64,000 nucleotides of DNA. Origin: Sphingopyxis terrae subsp. terrae NBRC 15098 (GTDB taxonomy: Bacteria > Pseudomonadota > Alphaproteobacteria > Sphingomonadales > Sphingomonadaceae). The translations under genes and the position numbers were made by a program. The DNA lies in the NCBI RefSeq assembly GCF_001598815.1, contig NZ_BCZQ01000014.1, positions 1-64,000 of the forward strand. The letters run 5' to 3'. Under the pieces are notes generated by a model. It was not told where the DNA came from, made no database searches, and saw only the letters and a list, made by a program, of their open reading frames with translations. Shown piece by piece: positions 16,133 through 26,252 of the stretch. Position 1 is the stretch's first letter, and the number at the start of each line of letters is the position of its first letter.

Positions 16133-16232
16133 CGATAATATCGATTGTCCGTTTCGCTATCTGCGAACGGCTATAAAGGCGCTTGGGCCACCGCTATCTA
16201 TTTTTGATTATAGATAGGCGCATATTCTATCT
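16133..16232. promoter_or_regulatory. Divergent regulatory region with repeated CTATCT elements
   Basis: This AT-richer gap between the divergent aspDH and TauE genes holds several repeats. CTATCT occurs at 16157-16162, 16194-16199 and 16227-16232, and its complement AGATAG at 16212-16217. CTATCTAT (16194-16201) and ATAGATAG (16210-16217) form a perfect 8-bp inverted repeat with an 8-nt spacer. CGATAATATCG (16133-16143) is another short palindrome. The arrangement looks like an operator array for a dimeric regulator; none is encoded next to it. Confidence 0.55.
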
Positions 16233-16286
16233 TTGACTGCATATCGTCTGCCCCGCACAAGCAGGATCGAACTGTCGGGGGAGGCC

Positions 16287-17114
16287 ATGCAGGCGCTTTT
16301 GAATCCGGATATGGTGATGCTCGCGGCGATGATGCTGTTGACCGGCGCGGTCGGCGGCGTGATCGCGGGGATGCTGGGCGTCGGCGGCGGGATCGTGATC
16401 GTCCCGGTGCTCGACCTCGTGCTCGCGGCACTGGGCATCGATTCCTCCGTGCGCATGCACGTCGCCGTTGCGACCTCGCTTGCGACGATCATCCCCACCG
16501 CTATCTCCTCATCGCGCGCGCACGAAGCGAAAGGCGCGGTCGATCATGACCAGCTCAGGCGCTGGGGCGTCGCGATCTTCCTCGGAGCGATCGCGGGCGT
16601 GCTGCTCGCGAGCCGCGTCAGCGGCGACGTGCTGTCGGCGGTGTTCGGCATCGTCGCTTTGCTCGTCGCGGTGAAGATGCTGCTGCCGCTGGAGGGCAAG
16701 CATATCGCCGAGACGATGCCGGAGGGCGTGGCCGGGCAGGCGATCCCCTTCGCGATCGGCGGCATTTCGAGCATGATGGGGATCGGCGGCGGGACGCTCA
16801 GCGTGCCCGTGATGACCTTGTTCAACGTGCCCATCCATCGCGCGGTGGGCACCGCGGCGCTATTCGGGCTGCTGATCAGCGCGCCCGCCGCGGTCGCCTT
16901 CGTCGTTACCGGCTGGCACGTCGAAGGCCTGCCGCCGGGCAGCCTTGGCTATGTCAATCTGATCGGCCTTGCCGTCATCGGCCCCGCAACCTTCGTCACC
17001 GCGCCGTGGGGCGCCCGCATCGCGCATGCGCTCTCCAAACGCCAGCTCAGCATCCTGTTCGGCCTCTTTCTCACCGTCGTCGCGGTGCGGATGCTGATCC
17101 GGGCCTTCGGGTGA
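16287..17114 (+). CDS. TauE/SafE-family membrane permease
   Basis: A 275-aa inner-membrane protein of the TSUP family with about eight membrane segments and the two inverted repeats typical of it, each with a GGG motif: GMLGVGGGIVIVP (about residues 30-42) and MGIGGGTLSVP (about residue 165). TSUP proteins export or import sulfite, sulfonates or related organic anions. The ATG at 16287 has GGGGGAGG immediately upstream; earlier in-frame ATGs lie inside the regulatory repeats. It is first in the catabolic operon, so it may import or export a pathway organic anion. Confidence 0.85.
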   Translation: MQALLNPDMVMLAAMMLLTGAVGGVIAGMLGVGGGIVIVPVLDLVLAALGIDSSVRMHVAVATSLATIIPTAISSSRAHEAKGAVDHDQLRRWGVAIFLGAIAGVLLASRVSGDVLSAVFGIVALLVAVKMLLPLEGKHIAETMPEGVAGQAIPFAIGGISSMMGIGGGTLSVPVMTLFNVPIHRAVGTAALFGLLISAPAAVAFVVTGWHVEGLPPGSLGYVNLIGLAVIGPATFVTAPWGARIAHALSKRQLSILFGLFLTVVAVRMLIRAFG

Positions 17115-17229
17115 GCGGGGGGTGGCGACATTCGACCGCCGTGCGGCACTGGCCGCGATCGGCGCCGGCCTTGCTCTCGGCTGCGCCGCGCCCGGCTTCG
17201 CACGCAATTTTCAGAAGGATGATCTACGC

Positions 17230-18144
17230 ATGACCCGCTTTGCCCTTGCCACCCGCCTCACACCGGACGGTGCGCGCCCGATGATCCGGGTCGGCGACGC
17301 TTTTCATGATTTGCACGATGCGGCGGCAACGCACGGCTTTACCGCGGTGGCGGACGATGTCACCACGATCATACGCGACTGGGATGCCCGCCGCGAAGGG
17401 CTGTTCGCGCTCGCCCATGTGCTGGAAGGCGCGGCGGGCGGAATCGACGCGCCCACGCTTGCGGCGCCGTTCGAGCCGCGGCGCATCTTCGCCGCCGCGT
17501 CGAACTTCATCGAACATGCCGAGGAAATGCAGACCAAGCTCGCCGCCAAGGCCGAGAGCGAGCCGTATATCTTCCTCAAGACCGTCGAGAGCGTCGTCGG
17601 CCCGAACGAAACGGTCGTCGTCCCGTCGCAGGTGTCGCGCCCCGACTGGGAGGTAGAACTCGGCGTCGTCCTCGGCCGCGCGGGCAAGAATGTCGCGGCG
17701 GCCGACGCGCATGACCTGATCGCTGGCTATACGATCGTCAACGACGTCTCGGCGCGCGACCGCACCCGGCGCAGCGACTTTCCCTTCTCGCACGACTGGT
17801 TCCGCGGCAAGAGCTTCGACAGCTTCACGCCGCTCGGCCCCGTATTCGTCCCGCGCGACTGCCTCGGCGATCCGCACGCCATCCGCTTGGGGCTCAAGGT
17901 CAATGGCGAGGCGATGCAGGACGGCAACACGTCCGAGATGATCTTCAACATCTACGAACAGATCGCCTATCTCTCGACGATCCTCGAACTCCGGTCGGGC
18001 GACCTGATCGCCTCGGGCACCCCCGCCGGGGTCGGCATGGGGCGCGGCGTCTTCCTGAAGGACGGCGACGTCATGGATGCCTGGGTCGAAGGGATCGGCG
18101 AGCTTCGCAACCCCGTTTCCGCGCCACACCTGCCGCGCGCATGA
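17230..18144 (+). CDS. Fumarylacetoacetate hydrolase family protein
   Basis: A 304-aa FAH-fold enzyme with the metal-binding set typical of acylpyruvase/2-hydroxyhepta-2,4-diene-dioate isomerase-like enzymes: RPDWEVELGVVLGR (Glu ligands), GYTIVNDVSARD, GKSFDSFTPLGP and SGTPAGVGMG. It probably cleaves or isomerises a keto acid derived from the aromatic ring. The start at 17230 has AAGGATGA upstream. The frame stays open to a GTG at 17122, and that extension reads like a Tat signal (DRRAAL, hydrophobic core, APGFA), so an exported form is possible. It overlaps the next gene by 4 nt. Confidence 0.85.
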   Translation: MTRFALATRLTPDGARPMIRVGDAFHDLHDAAATHGFTAVADDVTTIIRDWDARREGLFALAHVLEGAAGGIDAPTLAAPFEPRRIFAAASNFIEHAEEMQTKLAAKAESEPYIFLKTVESVVGPNETVVVPSQVSRPDWEVELGVVLGRAGKNVAAADAHDLIAGYTIVNDVSARDRTRRSDFPFSHDWFRGKSFDSFTPLGPVFVPRDCLGDPHAIRLGLKVNGEAMQDGNTSEMIFNIYEQIAYLSTILELRSGDLIASGTPAGVGMGRGVFLKDGDVMDAWVEGIGELRNPVSAPHLPRA

Positions 18145-19193
18145 CGCCTCGGGCCGCCTTTTCGCGCCACGCGCTGATCGCGCCGCTGCTGGTCGTTGCG
18201 GCGATCGCCGTGCTGACGCTGTGGAGCGCCTTCGGCGGCAACGCGCCGCAGGCCGCGAAGCAGGCGGAGGGAGCGCGAACCGTGCGCTTCAACATGGCGT
18301 GGCTGCCGCAGGGTAGCATGGCGGGCATTTTCGTCGCGATCGACAAAGGCTATTTCGCCGATGCCGGACTCAACGTCGAAGCGGTGCGCGGCTTCGGCGG
18401 CATGCGAACCGCGAACGAACTCGACCAGGGCATGTTCGAATTCGCCTATATCGACCCGCTGTCGGTCGCGCTCAGCCGCGCCAAGGGCGGCAAGGTCCGG
18501 ATGATCGGCGGCATCAACATGCGGCTTCCCGCCGGCGCCTGCTTCGTCAAGGAGCGACATCGCATCTCTGCCCCCGCCGACCTTGCCGGACTGCGCTTCG
18601 GCGCCGGGCAAAGCTCGATGATCCAGGCGCTGCTCCCGGCGTGGCTCAAGGACAACGGCGTCAACCCGGCGCGCGTCGAGCAGATCCAGCTCGACCCGGC
18701 GATCGTCGTCTCCTCGCTCGTCGAAGGGCGGATCGATGCCGCCGAATGCTGGCTCGGCAATTCGATGGCACTGTTCGACAAGGCGGCGAAGGCGAAGGCG
18801 GTGACGATCGGGCGCATCGCCTATGCCGACTTCGGGCTCGACGTTTACGGCAGCGGTTTCGCGACGCAGGACGCGCTGATCGAAAAGCAGCCCGACCTCG
18901 TGCGCGCTTTCCTGAAGGCCGCTTATCGCGGCTATGCCGACGCGGCGCGCGATCCGAAGGGTGCGCTCGCTATCATCCGCAAGGCCTATCCTTTGCTCGA
19001 CGAGGCGGTGACCGAACGCCAGATTCGCGAGACCGCCGATCTGATGGCGGCCGAGGGCGGTTCGCATCGCCTGACGCCCGAAAAGGTCGCGCGCACAGTC
19101 ACCTATCTACAGGCGAGCGGCCAGCTTCGGGGCTTTGACCAGACGCCGCAGCTCTTCACCAACGCCTTCGTTCCGATGGGGAATCAGCCATGA
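18141..19193 (+). CDS. NMT1/THI5-like ABC transporter substrate-binding protein
   Basis: A 350-aa periplasmic-type solute-binding protein of the NitT/TauT (NMT1/THI5) class. The N-terminus has an uncleaved-looking membrane segment (ALIAPLLVVAAIAVLTLW), so it may be anchored to the inner membrane. The binding domain begins VRFNMAWLPQGSMAGIFVAIDKGYF, as in thiamine-precursor and aromatic-acid binding members. It overlaps the FAH gene by 4 nt and the VOC gene by 4 nt. With the permease and ATPase downstream it forms a complete importer, probably for the pathway substrate. Confidence 0.88.
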   Translation: MTPRAAFSRHALIAPLLVVAAIAVLTLWSAFGGNAPQAAKQAEGARTVRFNMAWLPQGSMAGIFVAIDKGYFADAGLNVEAVRGFGGMRTANELDQGMFEFAYIDPLSVALSRAKGGKVRMIGGINMRLPAGACFVKERHRISAPADLAGLRFGAGQSSMIQALLPAWLKDNGVNPARVEQIQLDPAIVVSSLVEGRIDAAECWLGNSMALFDKAAKAKAVTIGRIAYADFGLDVYGSGFATQDALIEKQPDLVRAFLKAAYRGYADAARDPKGALAIIRKAYPLLDEAVTERQIRETADLMAAEGGSHRLTPEKVARTVTYLQASGQLRGFDQTPQLFTNAFVPMGNQP

Positions 19194-19747
19194 CCGATCC
19201 CGCTTCCTACCGCCCGCGCCCGACGCGGCTCGGCCACCTCGTGCTCAAGGTGCGCGACATCGACCGGAGCCTCGCTTTCTATACCGAGGTCGTCGGGTTG
19301 ACCGTGTCCGACTGGATCGACCATCATATGGTCTTCCTGCGCGCGGGCGAGGATCATCACGACCTCGCGCTGCTCCAGCTGCCGCCGGGTCATACCGATA
19401 TTCCCGAAGGCCATTATCCCGCGGTCGAGCATTTCTCCTACCGCCTCGAAACGATCGAGGAGATGGAGAAGGTCGCCGAGATGCTCGTCGCGCGCGCCAT
19501 CCCGATCGACCGCGGCATCGGCAAGCATGGCCCGGGGGCGAACACCTTCCTCGTCTTCCGCGACCCCGACGGCAACAATGTCGAATTCTACACCGACATG
19601 ACGCAGATCACCGCCGGCAGCCCCTATGAACCTTCGGTTTGGGACGGCAAGGACCTCGAAACCTTCGACCGCTGGCACCTTGATCGCTTCCTCGTACCGC
19701 CACCGGCGCGCATCGTCGCCTTGCTGGGCAAGGACGGCGACGCGTGA
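19190..19747 (+). CDS. Single-domain extradiol dioxygenase-like VOC enzyme
   Basis: A 185-aa VOC protein. His16 (LGHLVLKV), His81 (VEHFSYRL) and Glu132 (NNVEFYTD) have spacing of 65 and 51 residues, almost the same as the iron-binding His-His-Glu triad of BphC-type extradiol dioxygenases. This supports a metal-dependent ring-cleaving role. It sits inside the ABC transporter genes (between binding protein and permease), overlapping both by 4 nt, so it is part of the same transcript. The substrate is unknown; a catechol or aminophenol-type compound is plausible. Confidence 0.8.
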   Translation: MTDPASYRPRPTRLGHLVLKVRDIDRSLAFYTEVVGLTVSDWIDHHMVFLRAGEDHHDLALLQLPPGHTDIPEGHYPAVEHFSYRLETIEEMEKVAEMLVARAIPIDRGIGKHGPGANTFLVFRDPDGNNVEFYTDMTQITAGSPYEPSVWDGKDLETFDRWHLDRFLVPPPARIVALLGKDGDA

Positions 19748-20496
19748 GCAGGTGGTTCAATCGCGACGCCGCGATCAGCATCGCCTTCTTTGCGGCGCTC
19801 GGCCTCGCATGGGAATATGGCGTCCGCTGGTCGGGGGTACAGTCCTACCTGCTGCCGCCGCCGAGCGCGATCCTCGGCGAGCTTTGGCAGTCGCGCGGGC
19901 CGATCCTGTCGCAGAGCCTCGTCACGCTGACCGAGGTGTTCTGGGGCTTCATCATCGCGGTCGCGCTCGGCGTCCCAATCGCGGCGCTAATCTATTTCTC
20001 GCGCACCGCGAAAAGCACGGTCTATCCGCTGTTCGTCGCGTTGCAGAGCGTCCCCAAGATCGGACTCGCGCCGCTGATCGTCGTCTGGTTCGGCTACGGC
20101 CTCGCGTCGAAGCTGATCATGGCGTTCCTCTTCGCCTTCTTCCCGATCATCATCGCGACGCTCGGTGGACTGGCGAGCACGCCCGCGCATCTCGAAGAGC
20201 ATTTCCGCGCACTCCGTGCCTCGCCGATGCAAAGCTTCTGGCGGCTGCGTGTGCCCGCCGCGCTGCCGAGCTTCCTCGACGGTTGCAAGGTCGCGATGCC
20301 GCTCGGGGTGATCGGCGCGGTCGTCGGCGAATTCGTCGGCTCTAACGACGGGCTCGGCAATCTTATCCTCACGGCCTCCGGTTCGGGCCATACGACGCTG
20401 ACCTTTGCAGCGTTGATCGCGGTGACCTTGCTGTCGCTCCTTCTTTTCTACGGCGTCGCCTATTGGGAACGCTTCATCTGGTGGCGCGCGGCATGA
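19744..20496 (+). CDS. ABC transporter permease (NitT/TauT family)
   Basis: A 250-aa inner-membrane permease with about six membrane segments and the BPD-type EAA loop (about residues 150-170: LEEHFRALRASPMQSFWRLRVPAALP). It also shows the family IGAVVGEFVGSNDGLGNLI segment. It overlaps the VOC gene and the ATPase gene by 4 nt each. It forms the channel of the importer with the genes at 18141 and 20493. Confidence 0.92.
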   Translation: MSRWFNRDAAISIAFFAALGLAWEYGVRWSGVQSYLLPPPSAILGELWQSRGPILSQSLVTLTEVFWGFIIAVALGVPIAALIYFSRTAKSTVYPLFVALQSVPKIGLAPLIVVWFGYGLASKLIMAFLFAFFPIIIATLGGLASTPAHLEEHFRALRASPMQSFWRLRVPAALPSFLDGCKVAMPLGVIGAVVGEFVGSNDGLGNLILTASGSGHTTLTFAALIAVTLLSLLLFYGVAYWERFIWWRAA

Positions 20497-21242
20497 GCGC
20501 GGTGATCTCCATGGCCGGTGCCGGCAAGGCATTCGATGGCCGCAAGGTGCTGACCAACGTCAGCGCCGAAATCGGCGCGGCCGAATTCGTCTCGGTGCTC
20601 GGGCCTTCGGGCTGCGGCAAGAGCACGCTGCTCCGCCTGATCGCCGGACTCGAGCCCTTCGACGACGGCGGCATATTGTTCAACGGCGCGGTGGTGCAGG
20701 CCCCGTCGCCCGACATGGGCTTCGTCTTCCAGACCTCGAACCTGCTGCCCTGGCTCAATGTCCGCGACAATCTGCTGCTCGGGGTTGATCTCGACCCGGC
20801 GGCGAAACGTCCCGACGCGGCGGCGCTGGCCAAACTGGTGGAGACGCTGGGGCTGACAGGTTTCGAGGACAGCCATCCGCACCAGCTTTCGGGCGGTATG
20901 CGCCACCGCGTCGCGATCGGTCAGGCGCTCGCCCGCGGACCGCAGGTGCTGCTGATGGACGAGCCCTTCGGGGCGCTCGACGCGTTGACGCGCGACCGGC
21001 TCAATATGGAGCTGCTGCGCATCTGGCAGCGCGACCGCAAGACGGTGCTGCTCGTCACTCACAGCATTTCGGAAGCCGTACTGCTCTCCGACCGCGTGCT
21101 GGTGATGTCGGAGCGGCCGGGGACGATTATCGAGGATGTCCGCATCGACCTGCCGCGCCCGCGCGATCCGAGCATGACGCGCGAGGATCCGGCGTTCGGC
21201 GATTATGTCGTGCGGCTCAGCAAATTGATGGGAGTATCGTGA
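20493..21242 (+). CDS. ABC transporter ATP-binding protein (NitT/TauT family)
   Basis: A 249-aa ATPase with Walker A GPSGCGKST, Q-loop VFQTSNLLPW, signature LSGGMRHR, Walker B VLLMDEPFGALD and H-loop LLVTHSISEAV. The NLLPW and THSISEAV variants are typical of nitrate/sulfonate/thiamine-type importers. The start overlaps the permease stop (ATGA). It energises uptake of the unknown substrate of the island. Confidence 0.93.
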   Translation: MSAVISMAGAGKAFDGRKVLTNVSAEIGAAEFVSVLGPSGCGKSTLLRLIAGLEPFDDGGILFNGAVVQAPSPDMGFVFQTSNLLPWLNVRDNLLLGVDLDPAAKRPDAAALAKLVETLGLTGFEDSHPHQLSGGMRHRVAIGQALARGPQVLLMDEPFGALDALTRDRLNMELLRIWQRDRKTVLLVTHSISEAVLLSDRVLVMSERPGTIIEDVRIDLPRPRDPSMTREDPAFGDYVVRLSKLMGVS

Positions 21243-22069
21243 TGGACAGCGGTATGCTGGCGACGGCGGGTGCCGAAATATACTGGCAGGCGCTTGGGGA
21301 GGGCCCCGCGGTCGTGCTTGCGCACGGCGTCGGCGGCAACCATGCGATCTGGTATCGCCAGATCGATGCGCTCTCGCGCTCGAACCGCGTCATCACCTTC
21401 GACCATCGCGGCTTCGGCCTGTCGCGCGACCTCGACGGGCGCGGGCGCGACGCCTTCGTCGAAGACCTGACGGCGCTGCTCGACCATCTCGGCGAATCCA
21501 GGGTCGCGCTCGTCGGTCAGTCGATGGGTGCGGGCACCTGCATCGGCTTCGCGCACGGCGCGCCCGAACGCGTCGCGGCGCTCGCCATCTGCGACAGCCT
21601 GCACGGGATTGCCGAAAGCGCCGAGATCAAGACGATCATGGACGCCGCGCGCGCGAACACCGCCGACCTCGCGCAGATCGAGCGCGTGCTTGGCGCCAAT
21701 GCACCGCGCGAGCTGGCGGCGCTCTATTGCCAGATCGCAAGCTTCAACATCGCCGATCGCCACAATCTGGCGGGCCGCTTCGACGCGTGCCCCGCGGTCG
21801 ATCTCGGCGGTAAGGGGTTCCCGATTCTCTTCCTTTGCGGGGTCGAGGATCGGCTTTTCCCGATCGAGGCGGTGCGCGTCGCGCAGGCCGAGGTTGCGGG
21901 TTCCTTCCTCGTCGAGATCAACGACGCGGGCCATTCGGCCTTTCTCGAAGCACCCACACAGTTCAACGACACGATACTGTCGCTGCTCCAGATGGCAGGC
22001 CATGTCGGCAAGGCCGGTGCCGCGCACAGCAATGCGGCGGGCTATGTTGCGGTCGGGGGTGCGGCGTGA
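21242..22069 (+). CDS. Alpha/beta hydrolase, possible meta-cleavage product hydrolase
   Basis: A 275-aa alpha/beta-hydrolase. The oxyanion region is AHGVGGNHAIW, the nucleophile elbow GQSMGAG, and the catalytic histidine lies in NDAGHSAFLEAP. Overall pattern and length resemble C-C bond hydrolases of meta-cleavage pathways, but formamidase or lactonase activity cannot be excluded. The ATG at 21242 has GGGAG 7 nt upstream and is preferred to the GTG three bases earlier. It is translationally coupled to the dehydrogenase gene downstream. Confidence 0.82.
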   Translation: MDSGMLATAGAEIYWQALGEGPAVVLAHGVGGNHAIWYRQIDALSRSNRVITFDHRGFGLSRDLDGRGRDAFVEDLTALLDHLGESRVALVGQSMGAGTCIGFAHGAPERVAALAICDSLHGIAESAEIKTIMDAARANTADLAQIERVLGANAPRELAALYCQIASFNIADRHNLAGRFDACPAVDLGGKGFPILFLCGVEDRLFPIEAVRVAQAEVAGSFLVEINDAGHSAFLEAPTQFNDTILSLLQMAGHVGKAGAAHSNAAGYVAVGGAA

Positions 22070-23538
22070 CCGGCTATCCTTTCGCCGACCGCCCGGTGCT
22101 CAACTATGTAGACGGCACCTTCGTGGAGGGCGATGTCTGGTTCGACAATGTGAACCCGGTCGACGGCAGCGTCGCCGGGCGCGTGTCGCAGGCGAGCCGC
22201 GACCTCATCGACCGCGCCGTCGCAGCCGGGCGCGCCGCGCTCAAGGGACCGTGGGGCAAGATGTCGCAGGCCGAACGCTGCAAGCTGCTCGTCCGTATCG
22301 CCGAGGGGATCGAAGCACGCTTCGACGAATTCGCCGCCGCCGAGATCGCCGACACCGGCAAGTCGCTGCATCAGGCGCGGACGATCGACATTCCGCGCGG
22401 CGCCGCCAATTTCCGCGCCTTCGCCGCACTCGCCGAGGCGCGCGCGATGCCGAGTTTTCGCACCGATCTGCCGGGCGGACGCAGCGCGATCAACTATGCG
22501 ATCGCGCGGCCCTTGGGTGTCGTCGCGATCGTCTCGCCGTGGAACCTGCCGCTGCTGCTGATGACGTGGAAGGTCGCGCCCGCGCTCGCCTGCGGCAATG
22601 TCGTCGTCGTCAAGCCGAGCGAGGAGACGCCCTCGACCGCGACCCTGCTCGCCGAAGTGATGGATGCGGCGGGGGTGCCGCCGGGGGTGTTCAACCTCGT
22701 CCACGGCTTTGGCGCGGAATCGACGGGCGAATGGCTGACCGCCAATCCCGATATCGACGCGATCACCTTCACCGGCGAGTCCGCGACCGGCGGCGCGATC
22801 ATGCGCGTCGCGGCGGCGGGGGTGAAACCCGTCTCGTTCGAACTCGGCGGCAAGAATGCCGCGCTCGTCTTCGTCGACTGCGATTTCGACGAGGCGGTCG
22901 CGGGGACGGTGCGCTCGGTCTTCTCGAACTGCGGACAGGTGTGCCTCTGCACCGAGCGCGTCTATGTCGAGCGGCCGATCTTCGACCGCTTCGTCGCCGC
23001 GCTCGCCGAAAGGGCAAAGGCGCTCACCGTCGGCGATCCCTGGTCGGGCGCCGACATGGGGCCGCTGATCTCGCACGGGCACCGCGAGAAGGTGCTTTCC
23101 TATTACGCGCTCGCGCGCGAGGAAGGCGCGACAGTGGTGTCGGGCGGGGGCGTTCCCGAACTCGAAGGCGCGCTCGCGGGCGGCGCCTTTGTCGAGCCAA
23201 CGATCCTCACCGGGCTCCGGCCCGATGCCCGCTGCGTGCGCGAGGAGATTTTCGGCCCCGTCTGCCACATCGCGCCCTTCGACAGCGAGGCGGAAGCGGT
23301 CGAGCTTGCCAACGACACCGACTATGGCCTTGCCGCTGCGATCTGGACGCGCGACGTCGGCCGCGCGCACCGCGTCGCGACGCAGATGGAGGTGGGCATC
23401 GTCTGGGTCAACGAATGGTTTCTGCGCGACCTGCGCACCCCGTTCGGCGGCATGAAGCTGTCGGGCATCGGGCGCGAGGGCGGCGAGCATTCGCTGAATT
23501 TCTATTCCGAACCGACCAATATCTGCGTGAAACTGTAA
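22066..23538 (+). CDS. 2-aminomuconate/2-hydroxymuconate semialdehyde dehydrogenase
   Basis: A 490-aa NAD-dependent aldehyde dehydrogenase. Visible motifs are SPWNLPLLLMTWKVAPALACGN, the FTGES glycine motif (about residue 235), FELGGKN with catalytic Glu, and the catalytic cysteine region FSNCGQVCLCTER near residue 290. Length and motifs agree with AmnC/NbaE/XylG-type enzymes oxidising the semialdehyde from ring cleavage. GTG start overlapping the hydrolase stop. With the deaminase downstream, 2-aminomuconate 6-semialdehyde is the most likely substrate. Confidence 0.87.
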   Translation: MTGYPFADRPVLNYVDGTFVEGDVWFDNVNPVDGSVAGRVSQASRDLIDRAVAAGRAALKGPWGKMSQAERCKLLVRIAEGIEARFDEFAAAEIADTGKSLHQARTIDIPRGAANFRAFAALAEARAMPSFRTDLPGGRSAINYAIARPLGVVAIVSPWNLPLLLMTWKVAPALACGNVVVVKPSEETPSTATLLAEVMDAAGVPPGVFNLVHGFGAESTGEWLTANPDIDAITFTGESATGGAIMRVAAAGVKPVSFELGGKNAALVFVDCDFDEAVAGTVRSVFSNCGQVCLCTERVYVERPIFDRFVAALAERAKALTVGDPWSGADMGPLISHGHREKVLSYYALAREEGATVVSGGGVPELEGALAGGAFVEPTILTGLRPDARCVREEIFGPVCHIAPFDSEAEAVELANDTDYGLAAAIWTRDVGRAHRVATQMEVGIVWVNEWFLRDLRTPFGGMKLSGIGREGGEHSLNFYSEPTNICVKL

Positions 23539-23547
23539 GAGGACATC

Positions 23548-24323
23548 ATGGCCGACATTGCCGCTATCGCCGCAAGGCTCGACACCGCCGCCAGCGAGGC
23601 CAGGGCGATCCCGCAGATCACAGGGGAAGCCGGAGACCTGTCGCTCGCAGACGCTTATGAAATCCAGCGCGCCGCGATCGACCGGCGCCTCGCGCGCGGC
23701 GCGACGCTCGTCGGCGTGAAGATGGGCTTCACCAGCGAAGCCAAGATGGCGCAGATGGGGCTCAAGGACCAGATCTGGGGCCGGCTGACGTCCGACATGG
23801 TCGTCACCAACGGTGCCGCGATCGACCGCACGCGCTTCATCCACCCGCGCGTCGAGCCCGAGGTCGCGGTGCGGCTGAAAGCGCCGCTGGCGGGCGAAGT
23901 GACGCGCGAGGAGGCGCTCGCGGCCATCGATGCGGTCGCCGCGGCGCTCGAGATCATCGACAGCCGCTACGAGAATTTCCGCTTCGCGCTCGGCGATGTC
24001 GTCGCCGACAATGCCTCCTCATCTGCCTTCGTCACCGGGCCGTGGCTTGCCGCCGACACTGATATCGCCGATGTCGCGATGGTAATGCGTGTCGACGGCG
24101 AGGTGGCCGAGACCGGGACGAGCGCCGCGATCCTCGGCGACCCGATCCGCTCGCTCCTCGCCGCGGCGCGGCTTGCGGGGGCGGCGGGACTGGTACTCCA
24201 GCCGGGCTGGACGGTGATGCTCGGCGGCGCGACCGCGGCGGCGGCAATCGGCGATGCGCGCAGCGTGTCGCTCGACGCGGGCCACCTCGGCCGCGTCGGC
24301 TTCACGATCGCAGGAGGGGCAGC

Positions 24324-24327
<4 letters not shown>
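23548..24327 (+). CDS. 2-oxo-3-hexenedioate (4-oxalocrotonate) decarboxylase
   Basis: A 259-aa member of the hydratase/decarboxylase family (MhpD/XylI/AmnE/NbaG). Features: AYEIQRAAIDRRLARGATLVGVKMGFTS near residue 35, VEPEVAVRL with metal-binding glutamates near residue 107, and ALEIIDSRYENFRF near 133. The GVKMGFTSEAKMAQMG region matches decarboxylases better than hydratases. It should convert 4-oxalocrotonate to 2-oxopent-4-enoate and CO2. It overlaps the deaminase gene by 4 nt. Confidence 0.85.
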
Positions 24328-25360
<1,033 letters not shown>

Positions 25361-25364
<4 letters not shown>

Positions 25365-26209
25365 GGGCGGGGAGACAGCGCGTCGATCAGCGACGCCGTG
25401 CCGCTGCCGCGGCGGGCGGGGCGGGGCTGGTCGGGGTGCGGCGCCCAGCCGCTGAAATGGATGATACGGAATTGCTCGGCAATGCGCCCGTCGGGGTCGG
25501 CGCCTTCGGCAAAGGCGACCGCGATGCGCGCGGCTTCGGCGCGTGTCAGCGGCAGCGGCGTCGGCGTGAGGCGGCTCGTGAGGCCCGCCGCGCGCAGATC
25601 GCGCACGAGCCCCGGCAGCGCCGCATAGCGCACGGTCAGCGCCTCGACATCGACGACGGGCAACGCAAAGCCGGTGCGCTGGAGCAGATTGCCCATCGCG
25701 GCGAGGTCGATCTGCGGGTGCATCCGCGCGATGGTGCGCACCCCCTCTGCCATCGTCGCACGGCGCAGGCGCGGCAGGCTGCCGTCGCCGACAAAGGCGC
25801 CGAGCAGCAGGCCGTCGGGCGCCAGCAGCGCGCGCAGCCGTACAAGCGCACCGGGAACGTCGTTCACGGCGTCGAGACCGCCGGGCCAGACGATCAGATC
25901 ATATTGGCCGAGCGGCAGGTCGATTGCATCGACTTCACCGACGATCGCTCCCGTCGCCGCGGCGAGCCGCGGTCCGGCCTCGAAGAGGTCGAGCGCCCGT
26001 CCGCGTGCGCGCAACGCGTCGGCAAGCGCGGCATCGTGGGCGCCGATCAGCAAGATGCGATCGAAGTCGCGCGTGACCATTTCCAGCCGGTCGAGCAGCG
26101 TTTCGGCCAGGATCGGCGCCAGGAAATTGGCGTCGGCGGGCAGGCGCGCCAGCCGGTCGCGTTGGGCGCGGTGGCGGGCGGCGGAAAAGAGCGGCGGCGG
26201 CTGCGACAT
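25361..26209 (-). CDS. SAM-dependent methyltransferase-fold protein (BioC/NDUFAF5-like)
   Basis: A 282-aa protein of the class I methyltransferase family related to mitochondrial NDUFAF5. It begins LFSAARHRAQRDRLARLP, where family members keep a similar motif. The nucleotide-binding loop ILLIGAHDAAL and the following acidic residue (ALDLFEAGP) are present, as is the GQYDLIVWPGGLDAVNDVPGAL segment. Its neighbours ComF, GrxC and DUF1178 on the opposite strand form a block I recall as conserved in sphingomonads. Possible role: arginine hydroxylation or methylation in complex I assembly, by homology only. Confidence 0.8.
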
Positions 26210-26252
26210 GGGCGCGCTTGTGCCGCCGGGCGCGATGTTTCACAAGAGGCCG

